Below, in pieces: positions 16,641 to 25,657 of a DNA stretch of 64,000 nucleotides (within the stretch, counting starts at the first letter, position 1; every line of letters starts with the position of its first letter). The notes under the pieces are model-generated. The model saw only the letters and a list, made by a program, of their open reading frames with translations. It was not told where the DNA came from and did not search any database. The position numbers and the translations under genes are program-made. Source of the stretch: Acidimicrobiales bacterium (GTDB lineage: Bacteria > Actinomycetota > Acidimicrobiia > Acidimicrobiales > Palsa-688); assembly GCA_036378675.1 (NCBI GenBank), contig DASUWA010000043.1, positions 1 to 64,000 of the forward strand, in the 5' to 3' direction.

Positions 16641-17030
16641 GAGAATGTCGCTGGAAACGACCGTCAAGGCGATCCGATCGACGGTTCCCGAGCATGCCTC
16701 GGCCCGACGCAGCCGTCGAAGGGTGGTACCGAGCGTGCCGCCAGATCGCTCGTGGGCGCGGAACGGCTGTTCGAACGCAGAATGACGCCCGGAGCTACCT
16801 CCGAGCGAGGTGTGTGCCGCGACAGAACCGGCGATCCCGCGACCCGGGTCGTCATCATCAATGTCATTCACCGGCCCGAGCGCATAGGCCTGACGGCGGA
16901 CACTCGAGTTGACCCCTTTGCGTGAGCCACTTGAGCGGCTGCCCGCCTTCAGATTTGGCCGTCCTTCTGTGGGAACCTGGTGAACTCACCTCGTGAGAAT
17001 CCCAGGCGGACCACCGGCCTTACCGTGCAG

Positions 17031-17435
17031 CTAGGGCTTCGCGAAGACGGATCGCCACCAGGCAGCAGTGTCGGTGAAGTGCTGCATTCGCGCGACCTTC
17101 CCGTCCCTCATCTCGAAAAGCTGCGCCGATTGCACATCCAGGGGAGTCCCACCTTTCCCCTTCCCGCGGAACCGACTTATGACTACGACCGCATCGCTTC
17201 CGTCAATGAACCGCTCCGGTGTCACGGTGAAGTCATCCCAGTTCTCGGGGACAGTCGCGAACACCTCGCTCGCAACTGCATCCTGCCCGCGGTGGGTTCC
17301 GGCGAAGGGTAAACCAGTATCTTCAGCTTCGATCCACTCGATGTCGGGCGTGAAGTTGCTCAGCACCGCGGGAATGTCACCCTTGGCGAATGCCTCATAG
17401 GCCGCTCGGATCGTCCTGACATCATCTTGAGACAT
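17031..17435 (-). CDS. SnoaL/NTF2-like protein
   Basis: 134 residues starting at the Met of MSQDDVRTIRAAYEAF (17435), because GGAAGGAGAG lies 6 bp upstream; an earlier ATG at 17453 overlaps that site. Family features are DIPAVLSNFTPDIEWIEAEDTG, DGSDAVVVISRFRGKGK and LFEMRDGKVARMQHFTDTAAWW. It is a paralogue of the protein at 10726. It probably binds or transforms a small hydrophobic molecule; the substrate cannot be deduced. It is divergent from the TIGR03086 gene, with about 150 bp between. Confidence 0.85.
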   Translation of the reverse strand: MSQDDVRTIRAAYEAFAKGDIPAVLSNFTPDIEWIEAEDTGLPFAGTHRGQDAVASEVFATVPENWDDFTVTPERFIDGSDAVVVISRFRGKGKGGTPLDVQSAQLFEMRDGKVARMQHFTDTAAWWRSVFAKP

Positions 17436-17587
17436 CTTCGGCTCTCCTTCCATCAGGTGCTTGGATCACCGTCGGGAGCCTAGCGAGATGACATGCTGGA
17501 TCCTGCGCGCCCGTCCATGCTGGTTGCGTAATCAAGAACCTGGGAACATGATCGCACCACTCGACACCTACTAGGGAGGGAGCCGGT

Positions 17588-18139
17588 ATGGATCCGATCG
17601 AGCGCATCGAGCGCGCCACGGCAGTTGCTAGCGAGAAGGTCAAGGGAGTCCAGATGGCGGACATGTCGAAGCCGACTCCCTGCTCCGAGTTTGATGTGCG
17701 GGCTCTCCTCAACCACATGCTGGGTGGACTCACCATGCTGGCCACCGCGGCCGGAGGTGCCCAGGCGGCGATGCCTGAGGGAGACCAGGTTGGCCGGGAC
17801 CCGGCGGGCAGCTACGACCAGCGCCGGTCCGCGCTCCTCGCCGCCGTGGGTAGCCCTGGTGCCCTTGAGCACAACTGGGAGATGCCCTTCGGATCGATGG
17901 CCCCGCAGATGATGGCGAGCATTGCATTCATGGAGCATCTAACGCACGCGTGGGACCTCGCGAAGGCGACCGGCCAGGACACCACGCTGCCTCCGGACTT
18001 GGTGGCCGAGTGCATACAGGCGGTCACCCCAATGGACGCAATGTTGCGGACTCCCGGTGTTTGCGGTCCCGTCGTCGACGTCCCCGAGAACGCCTCGGCG
18101 CAGGACAAGCTCCTCGCCTTTATGGGTCGCAACCCATAG
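17588..18139 (+). CDS. TIGR03086-family metal-binding protein (mycothiol-dependent isomerase N-domain)
   Basis: 183 residues from ATG 17588 with GGGAGGGAG upstream. The DinB-like four-helix bundle of mycothiol-dependent maleylpyruvate isomerase is visible: TPCSEFDVRALLNHMLGG (first metal His), a middle Glu-rich helix and SIAFMEHLTHAWDLAKATG (second and third metal His). The WDLA motif after the last His is characteristic. Members use or bind a divalent metal and often mycothiol, the actinobacterial thiol. The exact reaction is not known for this subfamily. Confidence 0.85.
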   Translation: MDPIERIERATAVASEKVKGVQMADMSKPTPCSEFDVRALLNHMLGGLTMLATAAGGAQAAMPEGDQVGRDPAGSYDQRRSALLAAVGSPGALEHNWEMPFGSMAPQMMASIAFMEHLTHAWDLAKATGQDTTLPPDLVAECIQAVTPMDAMLRTPGVCGPVVDVPENASAQDKLLAFMGRNP

Positions 18140-18145
18140 CCCGCG

Positions 18146-18496
18146 TCACGATTGACTCGGTTCGCCGCAGAAGTAGACAGCCACCCGCGAATCCTGCGGT
18201 TGCGGCTCGGGTGCCACCAATGCTGACCGGGCGATCGCGACGACCTCACACGCGTCGGATGCGTGCCCTTGCGTGCTCGACTCGACGGCCGATGGCGAAA
18301 TTGAAACGGTCAGAAAGGGCCTTGGGCTGTTGACGGGACCGATCCGAAATAGACGGTCGCCTGTCATCCAATCAGCGATCAAAACGTAAGGCAGCCGCTT
18401 TGCGCGCCCCCTGGGGACGTCGGTTGGTCCCCTTGGCCCTATCTGGTCGCCCGATTCGGACGAGCCGGACACCGCGAGCCGACCGTGAGCTGGCAA
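18146..18496 (-). CDS. Doubtful hypothetical protein in the 18.1-18.6 kb gap
   Basis: A 116-codon open frame covers most of the 458-bp interval between two plus-strand genes. The C-terminal half (VVAIARSALVAPEPQPQDSRVAVYFCGEPSQS) has a composition plausible for protein, but there is no recognisable domain and no clear ribosome site. The alternative is that the interval is simply the upstream region of the cyclase gene. I include it so that the gap is described. Confidence 0.25.
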   Translation of the reverse strand: MPAHGRLAVSGSSESGDQIGPRGPTDVPRGRAKRLPYVLIADWMTGDRLFRIGPVNSPRPFLTVSISPSAVESSTQGHASDACEVVAIARSALVAPEPQPQDSRVAVYFCGEPSQS

Positions 18497-18597
18497 AACA
18501 TCACCTCTGGCCTGTTCAGCCAGTCGTGTGCTGCACCAAGGTCCGGGGGATTGAGTTCCTCAAGCACCCACCGTCAATTCGACGTACCCTCTTCCGA

Positions 18598-19398
18598 GTG
18601 CCTTGGTACCTCGACCGCCACGACGCCCCAGGGTTGACCCCGGAGGACGTGGCGGGCGCGCACGGACAGGACGTCGCTGTCCAGGACAGGTACGGGGTCC
18701 GCTACGTCACTTATTGGTTCGACCCGACCGCCGGCTCGATCTTCTGCCTCGCCGAAGGCCCTAGTAAAGACGCCATCGATGCCGTCCACCGTGACTCGCA
18801 CGGATTGACGGCCTCGACCATCATCGAGGTGGAGCAGGGCAACATGGCGGCCTTCTTGGGTACGCTGCCGGCTCACCCGGTCGGCGAGGCCTACGTCGCT
18901 CCGGGAGTCCGGTCGATCCTGTTTACCGACATCTGCAACTCGACTGCGATCACTCAGCGACTCGGCGATGAAGGGTCAATGGAAATCATCCGTCTCCACG
19001 ACCGAGTCGTTCGCTCGGCCCTTGAGAGACACGGGGGCCGGGAGGTGAAACACACTGGCGACGGGATCATGGCCTCGTTCTCGTCGGTCACTGCATCCGT
19101 CGATGCTGCCCTGTCAATCCAGGCAGACATGCGGCGGCGAAACGAGGATGCTGAGGTTTCCATCGATCTTCGGATCGGTATCGCTGCTGGCGAGCCCATT
19201 ACTGACAACGAAGACTTGTTCGGCGCGGCCGTACAGCTGGCTGCTCGGCTGTGCTCGGCCGCCTCACCCGGCGACATAGCGGTGTCTGTGGCAGTACGGG
19301 AGCTGTGCATCGGCAAGCGGTTTCGGTTCGAGGATCTCGGCCCTTTGGAGCTCAAGGGCTTCTCCCAGCCCACACCCGCGTTCTGCGTGCGACGGTAG
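18598..19398 (+). CDS. Class III adenylate/guanylate cyclase with N-terminal DUF4242-like domain
   Basis: 266 residues from GTG 18598, where homology begins (PWYLDRHDAPGLTPEDVAGAH). The first 85 residues resemble the small nickel-binding DUF4242 domain. The cyclase domain starts at RSILFTDICNSTAITQRLGDEG, with the first metal Asp in FTDI, and continues with VKHTGDGIMASFSSVTASVDAAL, where the second Asp lies in GDG. FRFEDLGPLELKGFSQPTPAFCV closes it. No membrane segment or HAMP domain is present, so it is a soluble enzyme whose N-terminal domain may sense a metal or ligand (inference). The 286 bp after it hold no clear gene. Confidence 0.85.
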   Translation: MPWYLDRHDAPGLTPEDVAGAHGQDVAVQDRYGVRYVTYWFDPTAGSIFCLAEGPSKDAIDAVHRDSHGLTASTIIEVEQGNMAAFLGTLPAHPVGEAYVAPGVRSILFTDICNSTAITQRLGDEGSMEIIRLHDRVVRSALERHGGREVKHTGDGIMASFSSVTASVDAALSIQADMRRRNEDAEVSIDLRIGIAAGEPITDNEDLFGAAVQLAARLCSAASPGDIAVSVAVRELCIGKRFRFEDLGPLELKGFSQPTPAFCVRR

Positions 19399-19684
19399 CG
19401 GCCGCATCCAAAGCGCCCGGAACCGTGCGACCGGTGATCTGTTCGGATTCGCGAAAGGCGACTAACGAGTCGGTCGACCCGGACGCGCCCGGTGAGCCTT
19501 GTCGAGTTGTTTGGGATGGGCCGCCCAAGCTCGCCCGATGGGAGCTGGCCTGACCTCCAACGACCCGCTTAGTCAAGACGCTCACGTCCCGGTCGTGTCC
19601 GCTGCACTGGACGGTCCGAGCCGAGGAGCGGGCCGCACTGGGCTCTTGCGAGATATGCGATGTACTCGTATCAGCGAATCCAAC

Positions 19685-21517
19685 CTAACGGACGCCTTCG
19701 GAGTCAAGGTCTTCCGCCTGGGAGATGGCCCACGCCGCGTTGATTAGCCCGATGTGGCTGAAGGCTTGCGGGAAATTGCCCAAGAGCTCCCCGGAGCTTG
19801 GGTCGACCTCTTCGGATAGCAGGCCCACATCGTTGACGAAGGCGGCGGCGCGTTCGAAGACCTGGCGCGCCCGGACTGGCTGGCCGGCCAGGGCCATCGC
19901 CTGGGCCAGCCAGAACGTGCAGAGCAGGAAGGTGCCTTCCTCGCCTTGTAGGCCGTCGTGGGAACGGTAGCGGTAGACGAGGCCCCCCTCGTCGGTGAGG
20001 CGGGATTCGGTGGCGTCGATGGTGGCCAGGATTCTCGGGTGGTCGGGGGGCAGGAAGCCGACTAGGGGCATCATCAGATTGGAGGCGTCGAGGTCGTCCG
20101 ACCCGAACGACTGGGTAAAGGCTTGGGCCTGGTCGCTCCAGCCCTTGGTCATGATGGCGTCGTGAATCTCGTCCTGGATCCGTTTCCAGTCGCCCACCCG
20201 GTCGGTCGCGTCGAGCCGCTCCGCGAGGGCGACAGCCCGCTCCAAGGCGACCCAGCACATCAGCTTGGAGTAGAGGAAATCCCTCGGTTCCCCGCGAATC
20301 TCCCAGATGCCCTGGTCCTTCTCGGTCCAGCGCCGGGCGGCGGCATCGGCGAGGTGGACCAGGAAGCGCTTGGTGGCAGGGGACAGCTCGGCGACCTGGT
20401 CGGAGAGGCGGTAGACGGTGTTGAGTAGTTCGCCGTAGACGTCGAGTTGTCGCTGGCTCCACGCGCCGTTGCCTACCCGCACTGGCGCGGAGTCGCGCCA
20501 GCCGGGCAGATGGGGCAGTTCTCGTTCGGTGAGGTCCCGTTCGCCGCCGATTCCGAACATGATCTGCAGATCGGTGCCGCGCGCTACCGAGGTTGCGGCC
20601 GAGGTGGTCATGTATTCGAAGAATTCGTTGGCCTCGTCCGGGCAAGCCGCTACCCATAGCGCTTCAATGGTGAAGCTCGCGTCGCGCACCCAGGCGAAGC
20701 GGTAATCCCAGTTGCGGTTACCGCCCACGGTCTCGGGCAGCGAGGTGGTGGCCGCCGCGCAGATCGCTCCGGTGGGCTCGAAGGACAGGGCTTGCAAGAC
20801 TCGCCCGCTGTGGTGGACCAGATCGTGCCACGGGCCCTCGTAGGCTTGATGTAGCTCGGACCATGATTCCCAGGCCTTGAGCGTGTCCTCCACGCGCCGG
20901 TGGATCTGGGCCTGGCTCCACACCCGGGCCTGTTTGGGTTCAGCACGTTTGCAGTGGTGCACGGCAAAGCCTGCTGATTCCCCCGACACGAGGCGCACCA
21001 GGCCCGACACCGACGACTCGCCGATAGTGAGCGGGACAGGACCGGACAAAACAAGGACGTCCGAGCCTCCGATTGCACGGACACCTCCGTCGACTGTTTC
21101 GAGCAACGGTTGAATCAGCCCGTACTCCGGGCGGGGGACGTACTCGAATTCCACATCCACTTCGCCCATGACGCAGGTCGCACGGCGCATCAACAGGTGA
21201 GGAGCGTCCTTCCCGAGCTGGTGCCCCCGGTTTCCGTCTCCCATGGCCAGGGCATCGACCACCACCAGGCGGCCTGTCGGGGTGTTGTAGCTGGTCTCCA
21301 GGACCATGCTTCGGTTCAGGTAGCGGCGAGAGATCTCGGTGGCCCGCGCAGCCCGGATCGACCAGTGGCCGGCTTGCTCACCCAGCAGACGCCCGAATAT
21401 CGACGGGCTGTCGAAGCGGGGCAGGCACAGCCAGTCGACCGAACCGTCACGGCTAACCAGCGCGGCGCTGTGACGATCGGAGAGAAGGGCGTAATCCGCG
21501 ATCGGGGTGGTGCTCAT
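19685..21517 (-). CDS. Glycoside hydrolase family 15 protein (glucoamylase/trehalase-like)
   Basis: 610 residues from ATG 21517, preceded by AAGGAG at a good distance; the open frame extends 65 codons further upstream without homology. The N-terminal beta-sandwich domain starts IADYALLSDRHSAALVSRDGSVDWLCLPRFDSPS. The (alpha/alpha)6 catalytic barrel has GNRNWDYRFAWVRDASFTIEALW, with the characteristic WDYRxxWxRD motif, and GEEGTFLLCTFWLAQAMALAG near the C-terminus with the late catalytic Glu. There is no signal peptide, so it acts in the cytoplasm on storage glucans or trehalose, as in mycobacterial trehalases of this family. Substrate specificity is not deducible. Confidence 0.9.
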   Translation of the reverse strand: MSTTPIADYALLSDRHSAALVSRDGSVDWLCLPRFDSPSIFGRLLGEQAGHWSIRAARATEISRRYLNRSMVLETSYNTPTGRLVVVDALAMGDGNRGHQLGKDAPHLLMRRATCVMGEVDVEFEYVPRPEYGLIQPLLETVDGGVRAIGGSDVLVLSGPVPLTIGESSVSGLVRLVSGESAGFAVHHCKRAEPKQARVWSQAQIHRRVEDTLKAWESWSELHQAYEGPWHDLVHHSGRVLQALSFEPTGAICAAATTSLPETVGGNRNWDYRFAWVRDASFTIEALWVAACPDEANEFFEYMTTSAATSVARGTDLQIMFGIGGERDLTERELPHLPGWRDSAPVRVGNGAWSQRQLDVYGELLNTVYRLSDQVAELSPATKRFLVHLADAAARRWTEKDQGIWEIRGEPRDFLYSKLMCWVALERAVALAERLDATDRVGDWKRIQDEIHDAIMTKGWSDQAQAFTQSFGSDDLDASNLMMPLVGFLPPDHPRILATIDATESRLTDEGGLVYRYRSHDGLQGEEGTFLLCTFWLAQAMALAGQPVRARQVFERAAAFVNDVGLLSEEVDPSSGELLGNFPQAFSHIGLINAAWAISQAEDLDSEGVR

Positions 21518-21677
21518 TGCGCCAGCTCCTTTGCGAAGGCAACACGGGGACCAGCTTGTTGGCTGTGCTGTCTCGTGACGACATCGAGCGTTACGACTGT
21601 ATCGCTTGGGGTGGTGCGTAACGTCCTGGCTTCTCGTCGGACGAGACACATCACTCAACCCTGGAGGTTTGACCCCG

Positions 21678-22112
21678 ATGTCCATCGTCCGTACCCGCAA
21701 GGTCCTCGACAACGGATCCGTTGACGCGGTCCTTGCCGCAGCCGAGAAACACGCAACCGAGTATGGCCACCGCGTCGTTATCGCCGTCGTCGACGCCGGC
21801 GGCGAGCTCGTCTACCTCCGCCGCCCAGACCGCGCGCAGGTCGCCAGCGTCGGTGTTGCCACCGACAAGGCGAGAACCGCGGCCATCTACCGGCATCCCA
21901 GCAAGGACTTCGAGGATCAGGCCAGCAACGGCCGTCCCTCCGCTCTGCACCTCGCCGGGGCGGTGCCGCTCTAGGGCGGGATCCCTCTCGTCGTCGACGG
22001 GGAAGTCGTTGGAGCTATCGGTGTGAGCGGCGCTTCGTCGGCCGACGAAGACCAGGCACTTGCCCTCATCGGTGCCGATGGGTACGCCGCCGCAGTTCGG
22101 GCCGGCCGCTGA
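21678..22112 (+). pseudogene. DUF336/GlcG-HbpS-like protein interrupted by one in-frame TAG
   Basis: ATG 21678 starts MSIVRTRKVLDNGSVDAVL and the family pattern GHRVVIAVVDAGGELVYLRRPDRA follows. TAG at 21972-21974 interrupts LHLAGAVPL-stop-GGIPLVVDGEVVGAIGVSGAS. The C-terminal part runs in the same frame to TGA 22110-22112. Relatives have Glu or Gln at the stop position (ALPxEGGVP), so CAG or GAG to TAG explains it. Intact homologues are about 140 residues and bind haem or cofactors. Without suppression the product loses its conserved final third. Confidence 0.8.
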
Positions 22113-22181
22113 CATGGCCACCGCGATGCACCTGAGCCGCGGCGAACACTGCCCACGAGAGCGCCAAATGTTCCGCGGCGC

Positions 22182-22988
22182 ATGGCTGGCATCGGCGTCA
22201 TGACGCAACAGCTGCGGCGACTAGAAGAGAATAGAACGGCTGACAGAAGAGGTCGGGTACGCGTCGAGCCCGCTCGCAAGCGGGTGCGGATCGTCCTTGG
22301 GGGCGAGGTCGTCGCCGACACCACTAACGCTCTGTACGTATGGGAGATCCCGTGGTACCCGCAGTACTACATCCCGATCGCCGACATCGCCGAAGGCGTG
22401 CTCGAACCAACCGACACGACCACCCGATCACCCAGCCGAGGTACAGCCCACCACTACACCGTGCGTGCCGGCAATAGGCAGGCCGTCGACGCCGGCTGGC
22501 GTCACCCCGACTCTCCCATAGACGAGCTCAGAGATCGGGTCCGGTTCGAATGGGTGGCGATGGACGCTTGGTCCGAGGAGGACGAGGAGGTGTTCGTCCA
22601 CCCCCGCAACCCTTACACACGAGTCGACATCCTCCGCGCGTCGCGCCACGTGCGCGTGGAAGCCGGTGGCACGGTGATCGCCGAAACGACTCATCCCACT
22701 TTTCTGTTCGAAACGAATCTGCCTCGACGGACCTACTTCCCCAAGCTCGACGTCCGCATGCACCTCCTCGACGCGACCACCACCACCTCGATGAGTCCAT
22801 ACAAGGGCACCGCTCGCTACTGGTCGGTTCGTACGGCCAACGGGGTGCTTGCCGACGTTGCGTGGAGCTACGACTCCCCGTTCCGTGAGTCAGGGCAAAT
22901 CGCCGGGCTGGTCGCGTTCTACGACGAACTCGTCGACCTCTTCGTCGACAACGAACTCCAGACCCGTCCTAGGACGCGCTTCGTGTGA
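22182..22988 (+). CDS. Double DUF427-domain protein
   Basis: 268 residues, or 262 if the start is ATG 22200; neither start has a good ribosome site. Two DUF427 repeats are visible. The first is VRVEPARKRVRIVLGGEVVADTTNALYVWEIPWYPQYYIPIADI and the second VRVEAGGTVIAETTHPTFLFETNLPRRTYFPKLDV. Each ends with the RGTAHHYTVRAG or KGTARYWSVRTANG motif. DUF427 proteins are common in actinobacteria and have no established enzymatic role. It runs toward the oppositely oriented zinc-finger gene, with 2 bp between. Confidence 0.88.
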   Translation: MAGIGVMTQQLRRLEENRTADRRGRVRVEPARKRVRIVLGGEVVADTTNALYVWEIPWYPQYYIPIADIAEGVLEPTDTTTRSPSRGTAHHYTVRAGNRQAVDAGWRHPDSPIDELRDRVRFEWVAMDAWSEEDEEVFVHPRNPYTRVDILRASRHVRVEAGGTVIAETTHPTFLFETNLPRRTYFPKLDVRMHLLDATTTTSMSPYKGTARYWSVRTANGVLADVAWSYDSPFRESGQIAGLVAFYDELVDLFVDNELQTRPRTRFV

Positions 22989-22990
22989 GT

Positions 22991-23263
22991 TCAGCTGGGC
23001 TTGGCGCGGAAGCGCCGGTACAGCTCGATGAGCTCGGCCCGCACTGACGGGTCTGCGGGCGGGAGTCGAGCGCGGCCAAGCGCAGCGATAGTGGCTCGGA
23101 GCTGTTCGAGGTAGGCACGGCAGCCGTCGCAGGTTCGCAGGTGCGCCTCCAGCCGGGAGCGTTCGCGGGCCGGGAGGGCTTCCTCCAGGTATTCGGTGAG
23201 GAGTTCAATCGCCTGGCGGCACCGCAGCTTGTCCCGGCGCGGCCAACGCAGATGGAGTCTCAC
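22991..23263 (-). CDS. Zinc-finger anti-sigma-like protein (orphan)
   Basis: 90 residues from GTG 23263. The zf-HC2 motif is CRQAIELLTEYLEEALPARERSRLEAHLRTCDGC, with the zinc ligands at H-x3-C-x2-C and the upstream Cys. It is a paralogue of the anti-sigma protein at 25406. The gene starts 4 bp after the stop of the FAD/NAD oxidoreductase and is surely in its operon. There is no sigma factor beside it; it may bind the ECF factor at 25657 or act as a redox-responsive zinc protein. No membrane segment. Confidence 0.8.
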   Translation of the reverse strand: MRLHLRWPRRDKLRCRQAIELLTEYLEEALPARERSRLEAHLRTCDGCRAYLEQLRATIAALGRARLPPADPSVRAELIELYRRFRAKPS

Positions 23264-23267
23264 ACGA

Positions 23268-24674
23268 TCACTCTGCCCGACCTCGGTAGGTCTCGAGGAG
23301 TCGCAGCCATACCTCGCTGACGGTGGGGAAGGAGGGGACTGCGTGCCAGAGCCGTTCGAGGGGAACCGCGCCGGCGATGGCCACGGTCGCGGAGTGCAGG
23401 AGTTCCTGGGTGCCGGGTCCGACGAACGTGGCGCCCACCACCACCTGCCGGCTCTGGTCGACTACCAGCTGGCTGGTGCCGATGAACGGGTCGCCCAGCA
23501 CACTTGCGCCGGCAACTCCGCCTGTGGCGTAGCGAACCGTTCGAACGTCGACGCCGGCCTCGCGGGCCTGCTCCTCGGTCAGGCCAACCGCGCACACCTG
23601 CGGGTCGGTGAAGGTCACCCGTGGGACTGCGTAGTGGTCTGCGACCGCGGCGGCTGGTCGGCCGAGAATGACATCGGCGGCCGTTCGGGCCTGGTATTTG
23701 GCCATGTGGGTGAACAGGCCACGGCCGTTGCAGTCGCCGACCGCATACAGCCAGCCTCCTTCCACACCGTTAGCCCGCAGCTGGTCGTCAACCGCGACGT
23801 AGCGGTCTGGCGCCAGCCCGACTGTCTCCAAGCCGAGGCCGGCAACGGCCCCGCTCCGGCCGGTCGCGACCAGGATCTCGTCGGCGGTGATCGTTCTCCC
23901 GGCGGTAAGCGCCGCGGTGACGGGGCCGTCGCCCGGCCGGTCGACAGAGGCGACAGTCGCGCCGGTGTGGACGGCGATGCCCTCTGCTTCCAGTGCTGAG
24001 CGGATCTCGTCGCCGGCGAAGGGCTCTTCGCGGATCAGGAGCCGGGTGGCCGCTTCGACGACCGTGACCTCTTGGCTGCCTAGCCGCCGGAAGGCCTGAG
24101 CCATCTCCAGTCCTATAGGTCCCCCGCCTAGCACGATCAGGCGGTTGGGCACCTGTTTGGCTGCGGTGGCGTCCCGGTTGGTCCACGGCCCCGACTCGAT
24201 CAGACCCCGTATGGGGGGAATGTCCGCGGACGTGCCGGTCGCGAGCACCACTGCCCGACGAGCTCGGATGCGCCGAATGTCGCCGTCGGACGTTTCGACC
24301 GCGACCGTCCGGGCGCCGGCCAGCCGGCCTCGTCCCCTCACCACGGCCACCCCGCGGTCGGTCAGCCAGGGCAGAGCCCCAGTGTCGTCCCAGTGTCCGG
24401 TAAACGAGTCTCGTAGCGCGAAGGTCTCAGCCGCATCGACGCCACCGTGAACCGCGGGTGCCGCTCCGGGCACCCTGCGGGCGGCGGCCAGCACATCCCC
24501 CGGCCGGATGAGCACCTTGGACGGGATGCAACCCCAGTACGAGCATTCCCCGCCGACGAGCTCAGCTTCCACGATCGCGACCTGCAGGCCCGCCTCGGCG
24601 GTGATGCCGGCCACGTTTTCGCCGGCTGGCCCGGCCCCGATCACGATCACATCAAACACTTCTGGTGTGCCCAT
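23268..24674 (-). CDS. Class I pyridine nucleotide-disulfide oxidoreductase
   Basis: 468 residues from ATG 24674, with AAGGAG upstream. The FAD site is VIVIGAGPAGENVAGITAEAG. The redox disulfide is GGECSYWGCIPSK, which keeps the C-x4-C spacing of lipoamide dehydrogenase and mercuric reductase. The NAD(P) site is LIVLGGGPIGLEMAQAFRRLG, and the second FAD motif is GGWLYAVGDCNGRGLFTHMAKYQ. The C-terminal dimerisation domain has TFTDPQVCAVGLTEEQA and ends HAVPSFPTVSEVWLRLLE, where the HxxPTxxE catalytic His-Glu pair is replaced by HAVPSFPTVSE. No N-terminal HMA domain. Substrate is uncertain (soluble thiol or quinone). Confidence 0.9.
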   Translation of the reverse strand: MGTPEVFDVIVIGAGPAGENVAGITAEAGLQVAIVEAELVGGECSYWGCIPSKVLIRPGDVLAAARRVPGAAPAVHGGVDAAETFALRDSFTGHWDDTGALPWLTDRGVAVVRGRGRLAGARTVAVETSDGDIRRIRARRAVVLATGTSADIPPIRGLIESGPWTNRDATAAKQVPNRLIVLGGGPIGLEMAQAFRRLGSQEVTVVEAATRLLIREEPFAGDEIRSALEAEGIAVHTGATVASVDRPGDGPVTAALTAGRTITADEILVATGRSGAVAGLGLETVGLAPDRYVAVDDQLRANGVEGGWLYAVGDCNGRGLFTHMAKYQARTAADVILGRPAAAVADHYAVPRVTFTDPQVCAVGLTEEQAREAGVDVRTVRYATGGVAGASVLGDPFIGTSQLVVDQSRQVVVGATFVGPGTQELLHSATVAIAGAVPLERLWHAVPSFPTVSEVWLRLLETYRGRAE

Positions 24675-24753
24675 CGTGATTGCTTCTCCTTTCGCAACGG
24701 CGCTGGACCGAATTTCTCTTTGTTGTCGTCCTAGCGATCGGACGTGCGTTACA

Positions 24754-25392
24754 TTGCGAGTCCTGAGGGCGTACAAGTTTCTGGATGCCGCCGGGCGCGC
24801 CCCGTTCACTTTGACGCCTTGGACGGCCGGCGAGTGGGTCGAGGCTGCGTCGGCGGTGCCTTGTCACGCGGGTGTGCACGCCTGCAGGGCGGGTGACTTG
24901 TCGTACTGGTTGGCGCCCTCGTTGTGGGAGATCGAGTTGGAGGAACCGGTGGTGGAGACTCGCCACAAGCTGACCGCCCGGCGGGGACGGCTCCTGACGC
25001 GGATTGACGCGTATCCCGCAGCAGCCGTAGAGCTGGGTGCGGTCTGCGCCTGGCGGGCCCGGGATCGGGCCGTTCAACCCCTGCGCGAGTCGGGTGCCGA
25101 TGATTTGGCGTCCCGTTTCGAGGCCGCCACCACCCTGGCCGAGTTGAAGGATTTGATGACCGAAACAGAAGACTCGACTTTCGAGGGGACCGCGGCGGCC
25201 TTGGCTGCTGACGCGGCCCACTTCGCTCTGACCGGTCCGATTTCCGAGGCGCCTTTTGTGTGCGCCTGCTCGGCTGGCCACATCGAGGCCGGACCAGGCG
25301 GCGCGCAGGTCGATTTCGACCGCGGGTACGCGGGAGAGCGGTTCTTCCAGTCGGCCTGGTTGACCGAGCGCCTTGCTCTGGCGCACGACTGA
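24754..25392 (+). CDS. Uncharacterised actinobacterial protein
   Basis: About 212 residues. The frame contains no ATG or GTG near its upstream end, so TTG 24754 is the likely start; homology as I remember it begins at RAYKFLDAAGRAPFTLTPW. The conserved look of GEWVEAASAVPCHAGVHACRAGDLSYWLAPSLWEIEL, with two cysteines and His, suggests a small enzyme or sensor domain. FALTGPISEAPFVCACSAGHI near the end adds two more Cys and a His. I do not know a function. It is divergent from the disulfide oxidoreductase and points at the anti-sigma gene. Confidence 0.7.
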   Translation: MRVLRAYKFLDAAGRAPFTLTPWTAGEWVEAASAVPCHAGVHACRAGDLSYWLAPSLWEIELEEPVVETRHKLTARRGRLLTRIDAYPAAAVELGAVCAWRARDRAVQPLRESGADDLASRFEAATTLAELKDLMTETEDSTFEGTAAALAADAAHFALTGPISEAPFVCACSAGHIEAGPGGAQVDFDRGYAGERFFQSAWLTERLALAHD

Positions 25393-25405
25393 GAAAGGAT
25401 TTCGG

Positions 25406-25657
25406 TCAGCGGTGCTGTTGGCGGAAGGCGTTCAGCAAGCTGTCCCGCAGGGGTTGGGGCGGTGCGTCGCCCAGCGGCTGGTCGCTGTCTCTCAGGAGAC
25501 GCAGCGTGGCTCGGAATTGGTCGACGTAGCGGCCACACGGGCCGCAGTAGGCCAGGTGTTCCTCGAAGAGCAGCCGCTCAGGGTCGGACAGTCCGCCTTC
25601 TAGCCACTCGGTGATCTGTTCGACGAACTCGACGCAGCGGACCTGGGGTTGGCGCAT
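25406..25657 (-). CDS. Zinc-finger anti-sigma factor
   Basis: 83 residues from ATG 25657. The zf-HC2 fold is CVEFVEQITEWLEGGLSDPERLLFEEHLAYCGPCGRYVDQF, with H-x3-C-x2-C ligands. The start codon shares its A with the TGA stop of the upstream ECF sigma gene (TGATG), so the two are made in balance. It should bind and hold the sigma factor until a signal, often oxidation of the zinc cysteines, releases it. No membrane anchor is present, as in cytoplasmic RsrA-like proteins. Confidence 0.88.
   Translation of the reverse strand: MRQPQVRCVEFVEQITEWLEGGLSDPERLLFEEHLAYCGPCGRYVDQFRATLRLLRDSDQPLGDAPPQPLRDSLLNAFRQQHR

Noticed and set aside
5560-21974. Alternative genetic code or systematic stop readthrough
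   Set aside because: TGA and TAG both end many intact genes in the window, and only three isolated interruptions were seen. Point mutation or sequence error is simpler.
22535-22560. tRNA T-loop-like GGTTCGAAT
   Set aside because: It encodes RFEW in the DUF427 protein, with no acceptor or anticodon stems around it. The similar match near 42990 is also inside a gene.
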